Below, piece after piece: positions 46,601 to 59,200 of a DNA stretch of 64,000 nucleotides (the first letter of the stretch is position 1; every line of letters begins with the position of its first letter). Origin of the DNA: Spirodela intermedia (Eukaryota; Streptophyta; Magnoliopsida; Alismatales; Araceae); the NCBI GenBank assembly GCA_902729315.2, contig LR746264.1, positions 2,279,378 to 2,343,377 of the forward strand, given 5' to 3'. The position numbers were made by a program, and so were the translations under genes. The notes beneath the pieces were generated by a model. The model saw only the letters and a program-made list of their open reading frames with translations, was not told the origin of the DNA and did not search any database.

Positions 46601-48402
46601 TTTCTCTTCTGAACTATTCAAGTGCTAGGCGTTTGAGTGTCTAGGTAAAGAGATTTGAAAGGTGCTTGCCTTCATTACTATAGTGTCTTGGTAACCATGT
46701 TTGCTGCCTTGACTTTTATGTTGAGGGCCTTGTTCAATGAAACCCAATCATTGAAAACATTCATCCAACAAAAAATTATTTAGCTACATTCTTAGCTATG
46801 AATAAATGTATCCGGAGCAAAGGGTATTAATAAGTTATGACGCACAATAATGTATTATGTATATATATATATGTATATGTATGTTACACTTGGCACTTTG
46901 AATGACAATGCGATTTGCTTTTTCGTTGTCCCAACTGTGATCAACCTTGTTAGCTAGGGTTGTTAGCTCATCCAGTAGCTCATCAACCAACAATAATGGC
47001 AAGGAATTTGACATCATCAATTGCTATTGTGGGTCAATGTCCATCATAAACCGTGTCAGGTAGATTCAGTTAGTTGAATATGCGTTTCTTCAATTCTGAG
47101 GCCCAAGATTAAGGTTCACACTTGAAAAGATGGGGCACAATGTTTTCAATGCTTTTGCGACAAGTGTTTTGTACTAGTCTTTCATGAATTTTGTGTAAAA
47201 AGTGATGAACAAACACAGTTCATTTTTTTACTAGAGATTGTATTTTTTTATGACAAAAACAGTGGCCCAAGATGATATGCTTTCTGATTCTGTGACTTAG
47301 GTTTGTTCTTTTTTATGTTTCTAGGTTACAGGAGAATTCTAGGTTGATGCATTCATGTTTAACCTTTTTTATGCGGGAAAAGCTAGCATATCACTAATTA
47401 TTTTACTTGAAATATCTTAAAAAGGGTAAATTACTCTTCTGATTTCAAGTTTTATTTCAATTTGTTCATGAGAGAAGGTCATTAGTTTTCATGAACATCC
47501 CTTGATTCGTGCCGTGATTGTTGGACCATCTCCTGTTTTTCGTGGCATTTCCATGGAAGCATTAAGCTAATTACTCTGACGGATTAATGGTATCTGATTA
47601 ATAGTTTCATTGAATGGAGCTTTTTGCTGCATCCTGCTGACCTTGACTATGGCATTGTGCATAGATAATGATGGAGAGGGACACGGGCCGCCCTCGGGGC
47701 TTTGGCTTCGTGACATTTGCAGATCAGCAGGCAATGGAGAGTGCCATCACGGAGATGCATGGGCAGGAGCTCGGCGGACGGGTCATCTCGGTGAACAAAG
47801 CTGAGCCCAGAGTCAGCTCGGATGGGCCCGGATATGGCTATCGCGGCGGCAGCAGGGGGGATTATGGCGGTGGTGGTGGCGGCGGTGGTGGCGGCGGTGG
47901 GGCCGATGTTGGACGGAATGAGTGCTTCAAGTGTGGGCGCCTGGGCCACTGGGCAAGGGAGTGCCCATCAGGCGAAGCTGATGGAGGAAGGTTCTCTGCT
48001 CGCTCAAAGTTTGGCCGTGGTGACCGATTTGGCGGCCCCGACCACTACATTGACAGGTATTCTGATGACCGTTATGATGGGGAAGGCCGGTACGGGGGTG
48101 ACACCGAGCGCTATCCAGCAGGCGGCAGGTACGGCCCATCTGACCGCTACCCCCCTTTGAATGGTTATGGCAAAGAGAGGGGCTATGCAAGGGATATGGG
48201 TCCACCTCGTGGTGGCATGGTTGAGAGGTATGGTGCCGGTGGCGGCGGTGGGCGCTATGAGGGAGGTGGCGGCAGCTACAGGGACAGGCCCGGTCCCTAC
48301 GATCGTCCTCGCAGGGGCGGCGGTGGCTACCGCGAGAGGCCTGGCCCATATGATCGCCCCAGCCGAGGCGTGCGGCCGCCTACCTTTGATGATCGCTACT
48401 GA
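43635..48402 (+). CDS. RZ-1-type glycine-rich RNA-binding protein with CCHC zinc finger
   Basis: Nuclear RNA-binding protein of the plant RZ-1 family, whose Arabidopsis RZ-1B/RZ-1C members bind SR proteins and act in splicing and nascent-transcript control. Exons are 43635-43745 and 47665-48402, total 849 nt, 282 residues. The RRM has RNP2 IFVGGL (residues 9-14) in exon 1 and RNP1 RGFGFVTF in exon 2. A glycine-run linker is followed by one zinc knuckle, [14 protein letters not shown] (C-x2-C-x4-H-x4-C). The C-terminal half is rich in RY, RGG and RP with a duplicated PGPYDRP. The start MGGQEQVR follows an in-frame-clean GC-rich 5' UTR. The 3.9-kb intron (43746-47664) separates RNP2 from RNP1, so exon 1 alone encodes only 37 residues. 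Confidence 0.93.
43746..47664. other. 3.9-kb intron of the RZ-1-type gene
   Basis: Donor GTTGCG, acceptor TGTGCATAG. T-rich on the plus strand, as expected for a plant intron in that orientation. No independent gene, repeat array or RNA gene was recognised. Confidence 0.65.
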
Positions 48403-50930
48403 GGAGATCAGAAGGCTGAGCTCAAGTGGCCTCTGCTGTGGTACCCAAGAACTCTGCGGTCTTCAGTATGTGAATTTCTTTCTCGTTCCTGGACTGTAGT
48501 AGAATAGTTCTTGCCATTTATATCTTGGTCTCTTTTCCTTGGAGTCGTTCAGATTATTAAAAAAAAAAAGTTATGGTTTTTCAATTGCACTGGTTCTGTG
48601 TTTTCTAGTTCCTCTGGGTTAATAGACTACAAGGGTAATTTATAATCTCACTCTAAGGAGATTAAACTGGTCTGAAAAGTCAAAGCTCATATGTTCAGAA
48701 AGTTTCCTCCTTCAGCTCCTTCCTCCCCTGCCCATCTCTGGTCATTGATGGCGAGTTTCTGGAGCTTCACCCATTTCTGGATGCTGACTTTGTGCAAATG
48801 TGGATGGGCTGTCGTTGACCTTTTCCTATTTTTTGATGCTGACTTTGTGGGCTCAAACAGAGCTTGATATGCTTCTGCAGATCCTGTTAGTTCCTATTCC
48901 TGGGCCATTTATCCTTATCTACGTCTGAGTCGGTATAGATACAGCTGCCGGTCAACGTCTCTTCTAGCCTATTGACGAGGGAAGCAAGTTACAGTGTGGA
49001 AGAGTGGAGGCCATTCATCGGTATAGAGGAAGAAATGAGCGTCTCTAGCCCATTGAAGTGAGATGGGTTGCTCCCTGTGGAATTAGAGGAGTGAATTCTT
49101 GCTAGGTTATTATTGACGGAGAGCTGATTGCAACTTATATTGATATTTCAATGCTGAAATATTCATATGATACCTGAAGACATAAATTACACTATATATG
49201 GAACTGAATCTAATGATTTACATCTTGATTATTCTACTCAAATATGTTTTGGATTTTAAAAAAAATATTATGTGATTAATTATTGACGTCAAAATCCTTA
49301 AGCCCAACAAGATCACCTGAACAACCTTGAAACATGATGAATAAATATTATATATTCATATTAATGAGGTTGAAACACTCCTTTTTTCTCTAGTGAGTTT
49401 TGTTCATCTTAGTAGTGATTGATCAATTGCTCCTTCTTGGAACATTTTCAAAAATGTATCCTCTCTTAATGATTGATGCCAAGAAACAACAACGCTGAAG
49501 AATCTTATTATTTCATAGGTTTCATTTATTTAATAATTAACTTTTCTAGGTTTTTTTTATCCCTGTTTGAAGAACTAAGCTCAAAATAGCCTCACTAGTC
49601 CATCCTTTTAGTAAACTCTTTTTTGGTTGCCCTAACTATTTAGCTCTAGAAATTTGAATTATTTAGTTTTTATCTTGTATTTTTGAAAATTTTTATTTCG
49701 ATTTACTTCAACATGTCTCATCCATATATATAACCCTAATCGAACAAAGAAAAAATTATGTTGTTAGGAAACACGTTTCTATTTATTCATATCAAAATTT
49801 ACTAGGAATCTTATTGATTAGACTTGATTGATGCCAAGTTTTCTGAATATCGATGTACTTGTCTTGGGTTTTTATCACCATCAAGAAGGGAGGACGTGGT
49901 TGACTTTGGGTCACTAAAATAATGTTTTGATATTATTAAAAAATACCTAAATGGTAAGACACTAGTTTGACTATCACCATAAACTAATATCTTTAACATC
50001 ATCCTAGTATTTTGACGCGCAACAGGAATAGTATTCTTATTCCTTTTTCTTTTTTTGAATAAGAGTTGACAAAGAAAGTCAACCGATTCCAAATGAAGAA
50101 TTCCTCTGGTAAGACAAAGAAGGATATAGTAAATGATTGATTTGATTGTAATCTCGATGAGTAAGTCATTGGGCAGTTGTAAGTAGATATTGGAACGACA
50201 TTGAATGTTTGACTTTTTTTTATTCTAAGACTTCAAAAGAGGGAGATGAAATCTAACTTAACACAATACATATGAAACATTTATAATGTCACAATCATTC
50301 TCACCCAAGATAATTATTTTAAACGCATGGTAGAAAACTCATCCATTAATTGAATGCAAAAGCTTGGCCAGTCGTTGTCAATCGAAGTATTTCATATTAG
50401 ATTTGAGTTTATTGGGTGATTGTGTCGTCTAAATGATCTGAGGAAGAGGAAGATGCTTTCAGCCGCTGGATGATTTCTACCGCCGAGATTTTTTGTTTGA
50501 CCGAACAAAAATAGGAAGAAACTGCAGCTTGCTATCACATATCTGGTGAAATGGCCGACCTTTTGTCCTGGGAACCTGGAAGAGCCTTCTAGTCAACGCG
50601 TCAATGGCCAAGGTAACATACTGACGTTGACTAGTGGATATTGCGAGGGGAGGGATGGCTTATAGTAGAGAACTCTGATGCAACTTGTGGATTGACGTCG
50701 GAGGAGCTCGAGGGACGGGTTTGGAATTCGATGCGTTGACTTGGTGGGGGCTTGTGGGCGAACCGTCCAGAGAGAATTTGATCCGTTCGCCAATCACAGG
50801 CGAGGAAACTCTGTCTGACCCATTCAAAGTCGCCGTCTAGCGACAGCTATCCTGGGCAACCGCCCACCACCGCCCTTCCTCTGGTCGGGATATTTAGTGT
50901 TAGCTTGAAGGGGAAGACGGGCCCAGCTGT
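48403..50930. other. Intergenic DNA between the RZ-1-type gene and syntaxin
   Basis: The first ~200 bp is the RZ-1-type 3' UTR. From 49100 to 50400 it is AT-rich with no gene. Between 50590 and 50745 several GTCAAC/GTTGAC and TTGACGTC motifs are crowded together. No convincing coding frame. Confidence 0.5.
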
Positions 50931-50939
50931 GAGACCCGC

Positions 50940-51048
50940 CGATCGTCTTCCCCAGAGAAGACGGATGGGTGAATGGATATGCAGGAAGATGGGGAAGATG
51001 GAACAGCGGGGAAAGCGAAGCATTTGGTGCGAGAAGAGTACGAATACA

Positions 51049-51123
<75 letters not shown>

Positions 51124-51535
51124 CGCTGCATATTTATCTGTATCTGTAAGATGTGCATATATAGATACATAATTTAGAGAGGCACGACAATCAAATCCAA
51201 AAGGGAAAACGAAAAAAAAGGAATCGTCTTGTAGGCAAGAATCGCCAAGCTTGCCCGGCAGGCTTCCGCTGTTATCCGATCGGGGTGAATTCGTTCATCT
51301 TTCACTGATTTCTGGGGGTGACGATGGGGAGGACGATGAACGGATATGCAGGGAAGGCGAGAAAGATGAAACAGCGGTAAGAATGAACCACTCGGTGCTA
51401 GAAGAGCGAGAATATACGCCTCTCTCTCTCTCTCTCTATCTGTATATTTGTAGACACAGATGGATATATAGTGTAGAGAGGCACGATAATCAAATCCGAA
51501 GGGGAAAGAAAAAGAATCTCATATCGCTGTTATCC
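50940..51535. repeat. Tandem duplication of the syntaxin 3' end
   Basis: A ~258-bp unit starting GCTGTTATCC occurs at 51268-51525 and is followed at 51526 by the same sequence leading into the real syntaxin 3' end. On the minus strand the duplicate still reads VLPIVTPRNQ-stop, against VLPIVIPRNK-stop in the gene. A third, more decayed copy lies at about 50940-51240, sharing GGATATGCAGG, a CT tract and GAGAGGCACGA(C/T)AATCAAATCC with its neighbour. Confidence 0.8.
51052..51121. repeat. (CT)n microsatellite
   Basis: About 34 CT units within the outermost copy of the syntaxin-tail duplication; the neighbouring copy has a shorter CT tract at about 51420-51437. Confidence 0.95.
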
Positions 51536-51559
51536 AATCCGTGTGGGTTCCGTCTTCTG

Positions 51560-52459
51560 TCACTTGTTCCTGGGGATGACGATGGGGAGGACGATTACGA
51601 GGATGATGACCAGGAGGAGGACAATGGCGAAGCAGGTCCACTTGCGGGTGTTCTTCTGGTGGGTCCTCGCCGTGACCAGCTGCTGGGTTCCCCCCCTGAC
51701 GAAGGAGCTCGCCCTGGCCACATGGCTCTCGATGTCGTTGAGCTGCTCCCCCTGCGCCGCCACCAGCACCGCCATGTCCAAGAACACCTGATGCAGCTCC
51801 CCGAGGCTCCTCTCGAGCTCCACCACCGCCCCATGCCGCTCCTTTATCTCCGTCACCACCGCCATCACCTCCCCTCTTCCTCCTTCCTGGATCGCCCGCT
51901 GCACCATCCTCTCCCCGTCCCCGGTCGAGATCAGCGCGTCCAAGGTGGGCTCGTCGGCGTTCTCTCCGGTGACGGTGTAGTACCGCCGCGCCACTGTCTC
52001 CCGGTACTCCGCCGCCACCTGCTGCCGGAGGGCAGAGAAGCTTTCCATGGAGTCCTTGAGCTTCTTGCGGACGGCGGCGACGACGGAGGTGCGTGTGCGG
52101 TCCGTGGAGGTGCCCGGGCCGCAGCCGGGGATGGTGCGGTTGGCGGCGTTGGCGCGGTCGAGGGCTTCGAGGCGGAGCTTGATGAGCTTCGCCTTCTTCA
52201 GGGCGAGGGAGACGTCGTTGTCCATCTGGTGGCGGAGGGAGCGCACGGCGGCGGCGTCGTGGAGGGTCTTGCTGGCCTCGTTGGCTTCCCGGAGGGCTTT
52301 CTGCAAGCGCTCGACCTCCTTGAGCTCCTCCTTGATGCCGTCGACGTCCTTGAGGAACTTCTCCAGGTCGGCGCCGCCGCCGTCGGCCGCGGCCGGTGAC
52401 ATCTCGACGTCGCCGCCGCCGGCCCTCCTGAAGGACCTGGTTGAGAACAGATCGTTCAT
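51560..52459 (-). CDS. SYP12-type plasma-membrane syntaxin (Qa-SNARE)
   Basis: Qa-SNARE that drives vesicle fusion at the plasma membrane, similar to Arabidopsis SYP121/122/124/125. One uninterrupted frame of 299 residues, normal length. MNDLFSTRSF is the usual SYP12 start. The N-terminal Habc bundle includes LRHQMDNDVSLALKKAKLIK and LEALDRANAANR; CGPGTSTDRTRTSVV and EYRETVARRYYTVTGENADE are family signatures. The SNARE helix follows (EIKERHGAVVELERSLGELH, then QLNDIESHVARASSFVRGGT), then basic HQKNTRKWTC and a C-terminal membrane anchor with a very short tail. The gene is strongly GC-rich, so long opposite-strand frames overlap it. A TATA-like GGATAAAAAG on the minus strand at 52656-52665 and a CT-rich 5' UTR precede the start. 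Confidence 0.95.
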   Translation of the reverse strand: MNDLFSTRSFRRAGGGDVEMSPAAADGGGADLEKFLKDVDGIKEELKEVERLQKALREANEASKTLHDAAAVRSLRHQMDNDVSLALKKAKLIKLRLEALDRANAANRTIPGCGPGTSTDRTRTSVVAAVRKKLKDSMESFSALRQQVAAEYRETVARRYYTVTGENADEPTLDALISTGDGERMVQRAIQEGGRGEVMAVVTEIKERHGAVVELERSLGELHQVFLDMAVLVAAQGEQLNDIESHVARASSFVRGGTQQLVTARTHQKNTRKWTCFAIVLLLVIILVIVLPIVIPRNK

Positions 52460-53245
52460 CTTCTCGCCCTTTCTTCTTCTTCTTCTTCTTAGCTTCTTCC
52501 TCCTGCACTCTATTCCCCTCCTTCCCTCGCTTGCACCAGAGAAAGAGAGAGAAAGAGATAGAGATAGATGGATAGAGGGAGGGGGAGGGGGAGAGAGAGA
52601 GAGAGAGAGAGAGAGAAGGGGGGAAATCTGGGAGGAGAGGAGGTTCTGAGCTCTTCTTTTTATCCCTGTCTTCTCAGATCTGGTTTCCGCCCTCTTTCCT
52701 TCGAAAGAGGGGCAGGTGGCCGTGGGCCTGTTCTCCTCCTTTGACCACAGCTTCGCCGTGAAGTCCTGACCCGCGTGCAGCTTACGTCATCACGCTCCTC
52801 GCCGACGTCGAGTCAACGGAAGGTTCGGAAGGAAGCTCCAGCACGCACCCCGACAGACGTGGGGCCCACTTCGCAGCTTCCCTCTCGCCTTCCTGATGGG
52901 CTATCGCCACGTGTCTACGACGAACGCATAATTGTTTATGGGGAGAGGAGGCGATGACCTTTTCCTCCTCGGGTCAATGTCTGCTGCGCCGTTGACCGAA
53001 AGAGGCCGGTGGGACATGAAGCTCATTTGGAAAACAGTACAAAACTTATAAGGGTGAAACCGCTCGTATAAGAATATCCGCCCAGTAATGGGCCTGTTAT
53101 TTTCTGATGGGTACAACGGATCCGCACCGGCAAATTTACAGGGAAAGAGGGGGATGGGTTTGACTTCTAGATTGACCGAAGAAAAAGGAGTAAAAAGTCA
53201 ACCCTATTGACACATATTTACCACTGTTGACACTGACCCAGCTCC
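52460..53245. promoter_or_regulatory. Syntaxin promoter/5' UTR and BSL 3' flank
   Basis: (GA)n at 52591-52616, read as CT in the syntaxin 5' UTR, and a TATA-like element at 52656-52665 form the syntaxin core promoter. Several TTGAC/GTCAA cores follow (52740-53230). The right end is the 3' UTR of the BSL gene. Confidence 0.5.
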
Positions 53246-56200
53246 TCAGATCCAGGCGAGGGAAGGTCGATCGTTCCCGGCCGGAGCGCGGCCCCTGGTC
53301 GGCGTCGGGGGCCGGTTGGCGTTGAGTTCCTTGTTTCGGAGGAGAACAAAAGAAAGTCAACCCCCAAAGCCAAGTTGCAGTCACACAGGCAGCAGAAAGG
53401 AAGACTCAGACCCAAGGTTGACTTCACCTGGAGCCACGTGTCCACGGTGTGGTGCTCCGGGGATGCCTCAGGGGAGCCGACGGGGGGCGGCAAGGGGTGA
53501 ATGAGCTTCGGAACGACCACCAGATCCCTCCCCAGGACCAGTATAGCGCCCGCATTGTTCGCCGTACCTGCAAGAACAAGATGGGTTGACTTTCAAGCAG
53601 CAGGAGGAGGAGGAGGGGTGACACGTGGACGAGCAGAAACGCAGGTTTACCACAGTAATTGGTCGCCGAGAAGAGGGTGATCAGATGGCCCTGAGCGAAG
53701 CGCTCGAACCCGTCCATCACGCACTCGTGTGCCCGAATGATCAGCTGGAGGTCGTTGTTCTTGCAGAATTCCATCACGCGGTCAGGCTGCATCGATGAGC
53801 GCTTTCAGAATTTTTGTTCGTTTCCCCAAAAAAAAAAAAAGAAAATAAAAATCTGGATAGAAAAATCTAGTCAACCGCGCAACAGAAGAACAACTGGAAA
53901 TGAGCGGGTAGCAGATTTCAGAAAAGTCGACGGCCAAAGAGACTCATCGACATCATGAGCAGCGGCATTGAATCGAAGGGCAGAGGTGATCCCCCACAAT
54001 CCTGGAAAAAAAAAAGGCCATTGGATCCTAAGTTACATGTGTCAACGCCTCATACTCTTCCTCTATCCATACTCCAGAAGAATCTCGTAATCCTCTCCTC
54101 AGATAAGTAGCAATCCTCAATGAACGACGGTCAAGCTCCTTGCACTTGCTGCGAAGACTTTTTATAGTTCTTCACCTTGTACAGCGCAATCTGGGCTATT
54201 CAAGTACTATGGATAACGATCCATCTTGTTGCATAGAATCACGGGTTGACAAAGTTGACCACCGACGAAACCACAGTGTTATCGTCTGTGGACCACCTCA
54301 ATGATGGCATGATGATTACCAAATATGGCATACCATGTAGCTTCGATGAAACCATTCAGAGGGAAAGATTTCCAATTCCAAGAACAGAGGGGATGGATGG
54401 GTTCGGGTCTCTTCCACTCTCCATAGACTCAATGAGAGCAGCAAGGGAAGGAAAGGCGTTGACCAATCTCCAAAAGTACCCACTATATAGCATAAAAATA
54501 GTAAAAAAAATGGAGGGATTAATGGAGTTTTGGAAAAAAAACTTTCTTCTTCCTAAGTGGGTGCCGAAAATCCTACTAAATCCGTAAAAAAAAAAATGGT
54601 TTGATACCATCATGATAGAAAAGCAGAGAAAAGGACCATGATGGGTTAACAACAAGCAAAAATATATATATAAATAAAAATAAAAAAATAAAAAATAAAA
54701 AAATAAAAAAAGGAAAAAAAAAGAAAGAAAAGAAAAGGTGAAGTGGTTGCTCCCCAATCTATTTATAAATTGGGCGAATCCTAAAAAGGCACCTGTAGGG
54801 GTAGCTAAGAACAAGAAAGAATAAATGACTAATAATAAAATTAAAGGCACAAACACCCTCTTTTTTCTGAAAAATGAGAACATTATAACGTTTAGTAGTA
54901 TACCTCGTTCCTACCACCATCTCCTCACTCAGCTGAAGAAATGATGAAGGAATAAGCCAGAGTAGCAGTCCTGTCTAGGGTAGAAAGAATAGGTGCACAC
55001 TCGGTGACCCATCACCCAAAACTTTACAATGCTGATCCCTCCTTGGCCACTGCCAGTGATATTTTTGCCTCAAACCCTAGAACAAGTCCTCAACCAGGTG
55101 GAATCCCTACGACAAGAGTGTTTTTTGTTTCAGTCTTCCCCTAACAGCAAGAAAAAGCCATGCTGTACCTCAGTCCTCTGAGTTCAGGGTATCCACTAAT
55201 AGTAATGGGTTCAAGAACAAAGCCAAAGGAAAACAGATCAGATGGTGAATCAAGAGCTCAGAAGCAGGATAGCTATGGCGGAGGTTCAGCTCCATCACAT
55301 GGCCGTGCATACTGATACCAACTGTCCTCTCTCCTCAGTGTCCAGGTGCCTTTCATACACAAGCTGCATATGTTTCTTGAATCACACCAAACCAGGCGAA
55401 AGAAGCATGGAGGGTGCTACATACTTTCGAAATAACTGTGCCTACACATTACGAGGGTTTGTCTCACAACGTCCGATTTTTATCAATTTATTATATACCT
55501 TTATATACTTTCAGATATAGAGCATAGTCGCCAGCATCTTTAATGATATAATAATAATGCCTTTTGAAACTCTTTCTTCAATGAAAATGATAAACTTTAA
55601 TTACATGACAGCACGAGATATCTACTAGGGATTTAAAGAGCCAACACCAGCATAGTTCTCATAATCCGGTTCGAATAAAAACACCAAAATAGAATGAACC
55701 TGAGAAGAATGTTGCCATAATATCACAGTTTTAGGTATTTTTTAGTTAACCATAGTAATTTACTAAAGAAAACAGAAATACATGGAGCATGATCTTGAAG
55801 TTAAATCAGAAACTTGTAGGATGATGTGGCTCTATTGGAGGTTAGATCCGGGACGAGAAAGATGATTTGGATAGTGACAACCCATCAACATATCTTACCA
55901 TTGCCATAAATCTTTGAGCCACTAGATGCCTGTCCACATCTAGATTTTTTTTTTTTGGTGGAAATAAAAAAGACATTGATCATATAAATAAGTAGGAAAT
56001 GAAAAAAAAAAAAAAACACTGACCCCAAAAGTGACTAGGCCTGGGCCTCTGGCGTTTGGTCGCAACCCCTCAACACTGTCATTCTCTGTTGGATCAGACC
56101 TGATAGGGAACATCAGACAACTGTTATGTTTTTCAGATAGTAAGACGTTATAAGTTGAGGAACATTATAGACAAAAACATAGACACACCACAGTAAGTCC

Positions 56201-59200
56201 ATGAGAACAACTGAGCCAGCTTCCATTGTAATTGGGCGTTTCAGGTTCTCAATTTGAGCTACATGATTGATAGAACGACCAATGCCGCCATGCATGCAGA
56301 TTATTTTCTTTTCAATCAGAGCAGCAAGAGGAAGCCAGTCAAAAAGTTTATTCATGCGGTGCCACACCCAGATTCCATCTCGCTCTCCCTGGTTTTCAGC
56401 ATAATTAGTTAATGGAATAAACAATTTTTTAGGAAAGATAGGAAAAAATGATGTTGTAAGTACCAAGCGCTCGATGCACTCAATTCTAAAGCCAAAGAGG
56501 GCATTGATATCCGCTGCCTCATGGTTTCCACGTATTAAATGAACATTATGAGGATGCTCAACCTGAAAAAATACAAAACACAATGTAAAATGATATGACA
56601 GTTCTTTAAAATCATATGGCTTACTTAATGAACAGATCGAAACCATTGTAATGGTACCTTCAATGCGAGAAGAAGGGTCATAGTCTCAAGGCTATGTTGG
56701 CCACGGTCAACATAATCACCTAAGAAAAGATAATCGATATAGCTGAAAGGAGAAATACTGCATGAGCCTGCCAGTAAAAGGCCTTACAAAAAATAAAAAT
56801 AAAAAATACCATAGCTTTATTAAAAATCATAAAAAGGATAAAGTCAACTAAAGGCTACAAACAACACGTCCCTCGGAGAAAATTTTAGGTATATTTATAA
56901 TCTAACATAGACCATATTAGCTGAGTAACCACATAGATGCAGACCAGTACCTCGAAAGTACATTGAAATTCTTTAAAATATTGAACTCATTTCGGAATGA
57001 ATGAAAACAGCAACCATCAGCAATAAGAATCAGTTGATTACCCACACCAGCTTCTTTTTTATCAAAGAAGTATTTAATATAGGGAAGAAAAAAGGATTCT
57101 TGATGAAAAGAATATCCAATGATAATACTAAGAATAAATAAGTCGGCCTTCCTTGGCCTTTCCATGGTGAAATCAAGATGTTTAAATCAACATTTCAGAC
57201 ATCAGGCCTGATGGTAATTGTCACTCTCAATTCATGCTAACTAGATTTCTAAATTTTAACCTGAAAACCAAGTTTCCGGTCATAAGTATCTACAAATTTA
57301 ATACTTGGAAAGCAAGGCTTATTAGTTAAAACTTGAGATAATCGGTGAATTCCATAATTTAATTGATGGAAATGTTGATTTTAAGCTTTCATATTCCAAG
57401 GATGACTGTTTTCTTGATAAATACATGTGTATTGATTAGGCTAAATCCCTGCATGCATATAATTGCGCTTCCATGCAGGTGAATCATTCTACACCCAGTT
57501 TTGTATGCCAATTTCAAAAAAAAAAAATCCGCTGGTAGATGAGGAAGTATGATATTGAACGTGCTGGAGTTTAAGTTATACACCTACATTGCATCATTGA
57601 CCAAGTTCATAAGTACAAGCAGATATAATTACAGGAAGCAGTGCTTTCAGGAGTCCACACTCGTGAGGAATGTGTTGATGCCTAAATGCAATATTTTAAG
57701 GCATAAGAATTGTGCTTCCATCGTGATACTTAATTCTCTTTCAAGCCATCATCTCACAGATCATTAAATCAACCTATTGAATCTAGAACTAAAGTAATTT
57801 CAACGGGAAAATCAATCTGAAATTGTCTTTCTAGCCAAACGTTATTCTCTGGTAACACAACACCTAAAACGACAAGGCTTATGGAAAGGCATTCATCTGG
57901 CTATTTAGCAGAATTACTTAACCCGCCAGTGGGGGAGAACAATTACAGCGCAAAAGAAAGCATAGTAAGAGGGTAGTAGCATCTGAGACTATTACGCAGA
58001 CACATACCCAATCTAATTTTCCAGGATATGAGCATGGTAACTTTTTCTTTTGAGTAGACGAATGGACATTAAATATTGTAACATTCAGTAAAACAAATAA
58101 CTGAGAATGAGCCATGACTGGAAACTAAGATGATATAATATTAGACATCTCACGCTATGTCTCCAGCTGTCGAGGGTGCACCATATTCATCAAACAGACG
58201 CATGAGATCTCCAAACTGACCATGTAAATCGCCAAATATTTTCACAGGAGATTTGATTTGCAAAACACTTGGTTCACTAGAAAACAGTCGTTCTGCACTA
58301 TCACAAAGATCTGCGATTTCATTGCAGTCCAAGAAAAACTGTCTGCGTACAGGAGGCTTCCAACCGCGGGGTCTAAGAAGATATGCTATCACCTGAATAA
58401 AGCATAAGATAACAATTTCATTACTATACTAAACACTCTTGGAGCTCAAATATAGAAAAAAGGAAGATAAACCACAGAACTTTTCTACATCAAAAACATC
58501 AATAAAAGCATCAAAAAACAAAATAAGACTATGAGAAAAAGCGATCAAACTTGGCGTAATAAATTTAATAATTCTAAAAAACCCTTCTCAACTTTCGATA
58601 CACATATTTTTTTAAAGAAATAAAAACACTCATAACATTTCATAGTTTTTCCATTAATCACGAACAGCTTTTAAAGAGACCTTTAATGAACTTTTCCATT
58701 CGAATAAAAAATAAGAATTAAATCTTTGATATCTAGTTACATCACCAGATGGTTTCTAAAAGAAAGAAAAGAATCAACCTTTTTAGGTACACTGCTTATA
58801 GACATTTGCCGATCAAGTAGCTTCCTCGCTGCAGTTGCACTCTCAGGTGTACCATAGCTGACTCGTCTGCCTTCATTTTCAAATTGATCAATGGAGAGCT
58901 GCCGAACCATACCACCCAGAGCACCACCTGTCTCTGCATGTACGACTATCTGGATTTACAAAGATCCTAATGTCAAAGTCCCACAAAGCATAGGTTGAAC
59001 AAGTCATTCAGAGCAATAAATTAAGCATAAATAAACTTAAACTTTATTTGAAAACTAACTGCTCTGTGATGTAGTCGGACACCAGGAGCGCCACCGTTAT
59101 TTGATTGACCATAATCTAGCTCTTTGATCACAGTGGAGATGGGTCCACCAGTTGCCATGGCCTCACCACAACTCTCTCTCTCACGCAGATCCTCAGCTTC

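Noticed and set aside
51251-52649. Long plus-strand frame (382 codons), a 200-codon plus-strand frame and a 329-codon minus-strand frame overlapping syntaxin
   Set aside because: They are alternative-frame shadows of the GC-rich syntaxin gene, with Arg/Gly/Pro-biased composition and no family resemblance.
54356-54883. 175-codon minus-strand frame rich in Phe, Leu and Tyr
   Set aside because: Derived from an A/T homopolymer-rich stretch inside a BSL intron; not resembling a real membrane protein.
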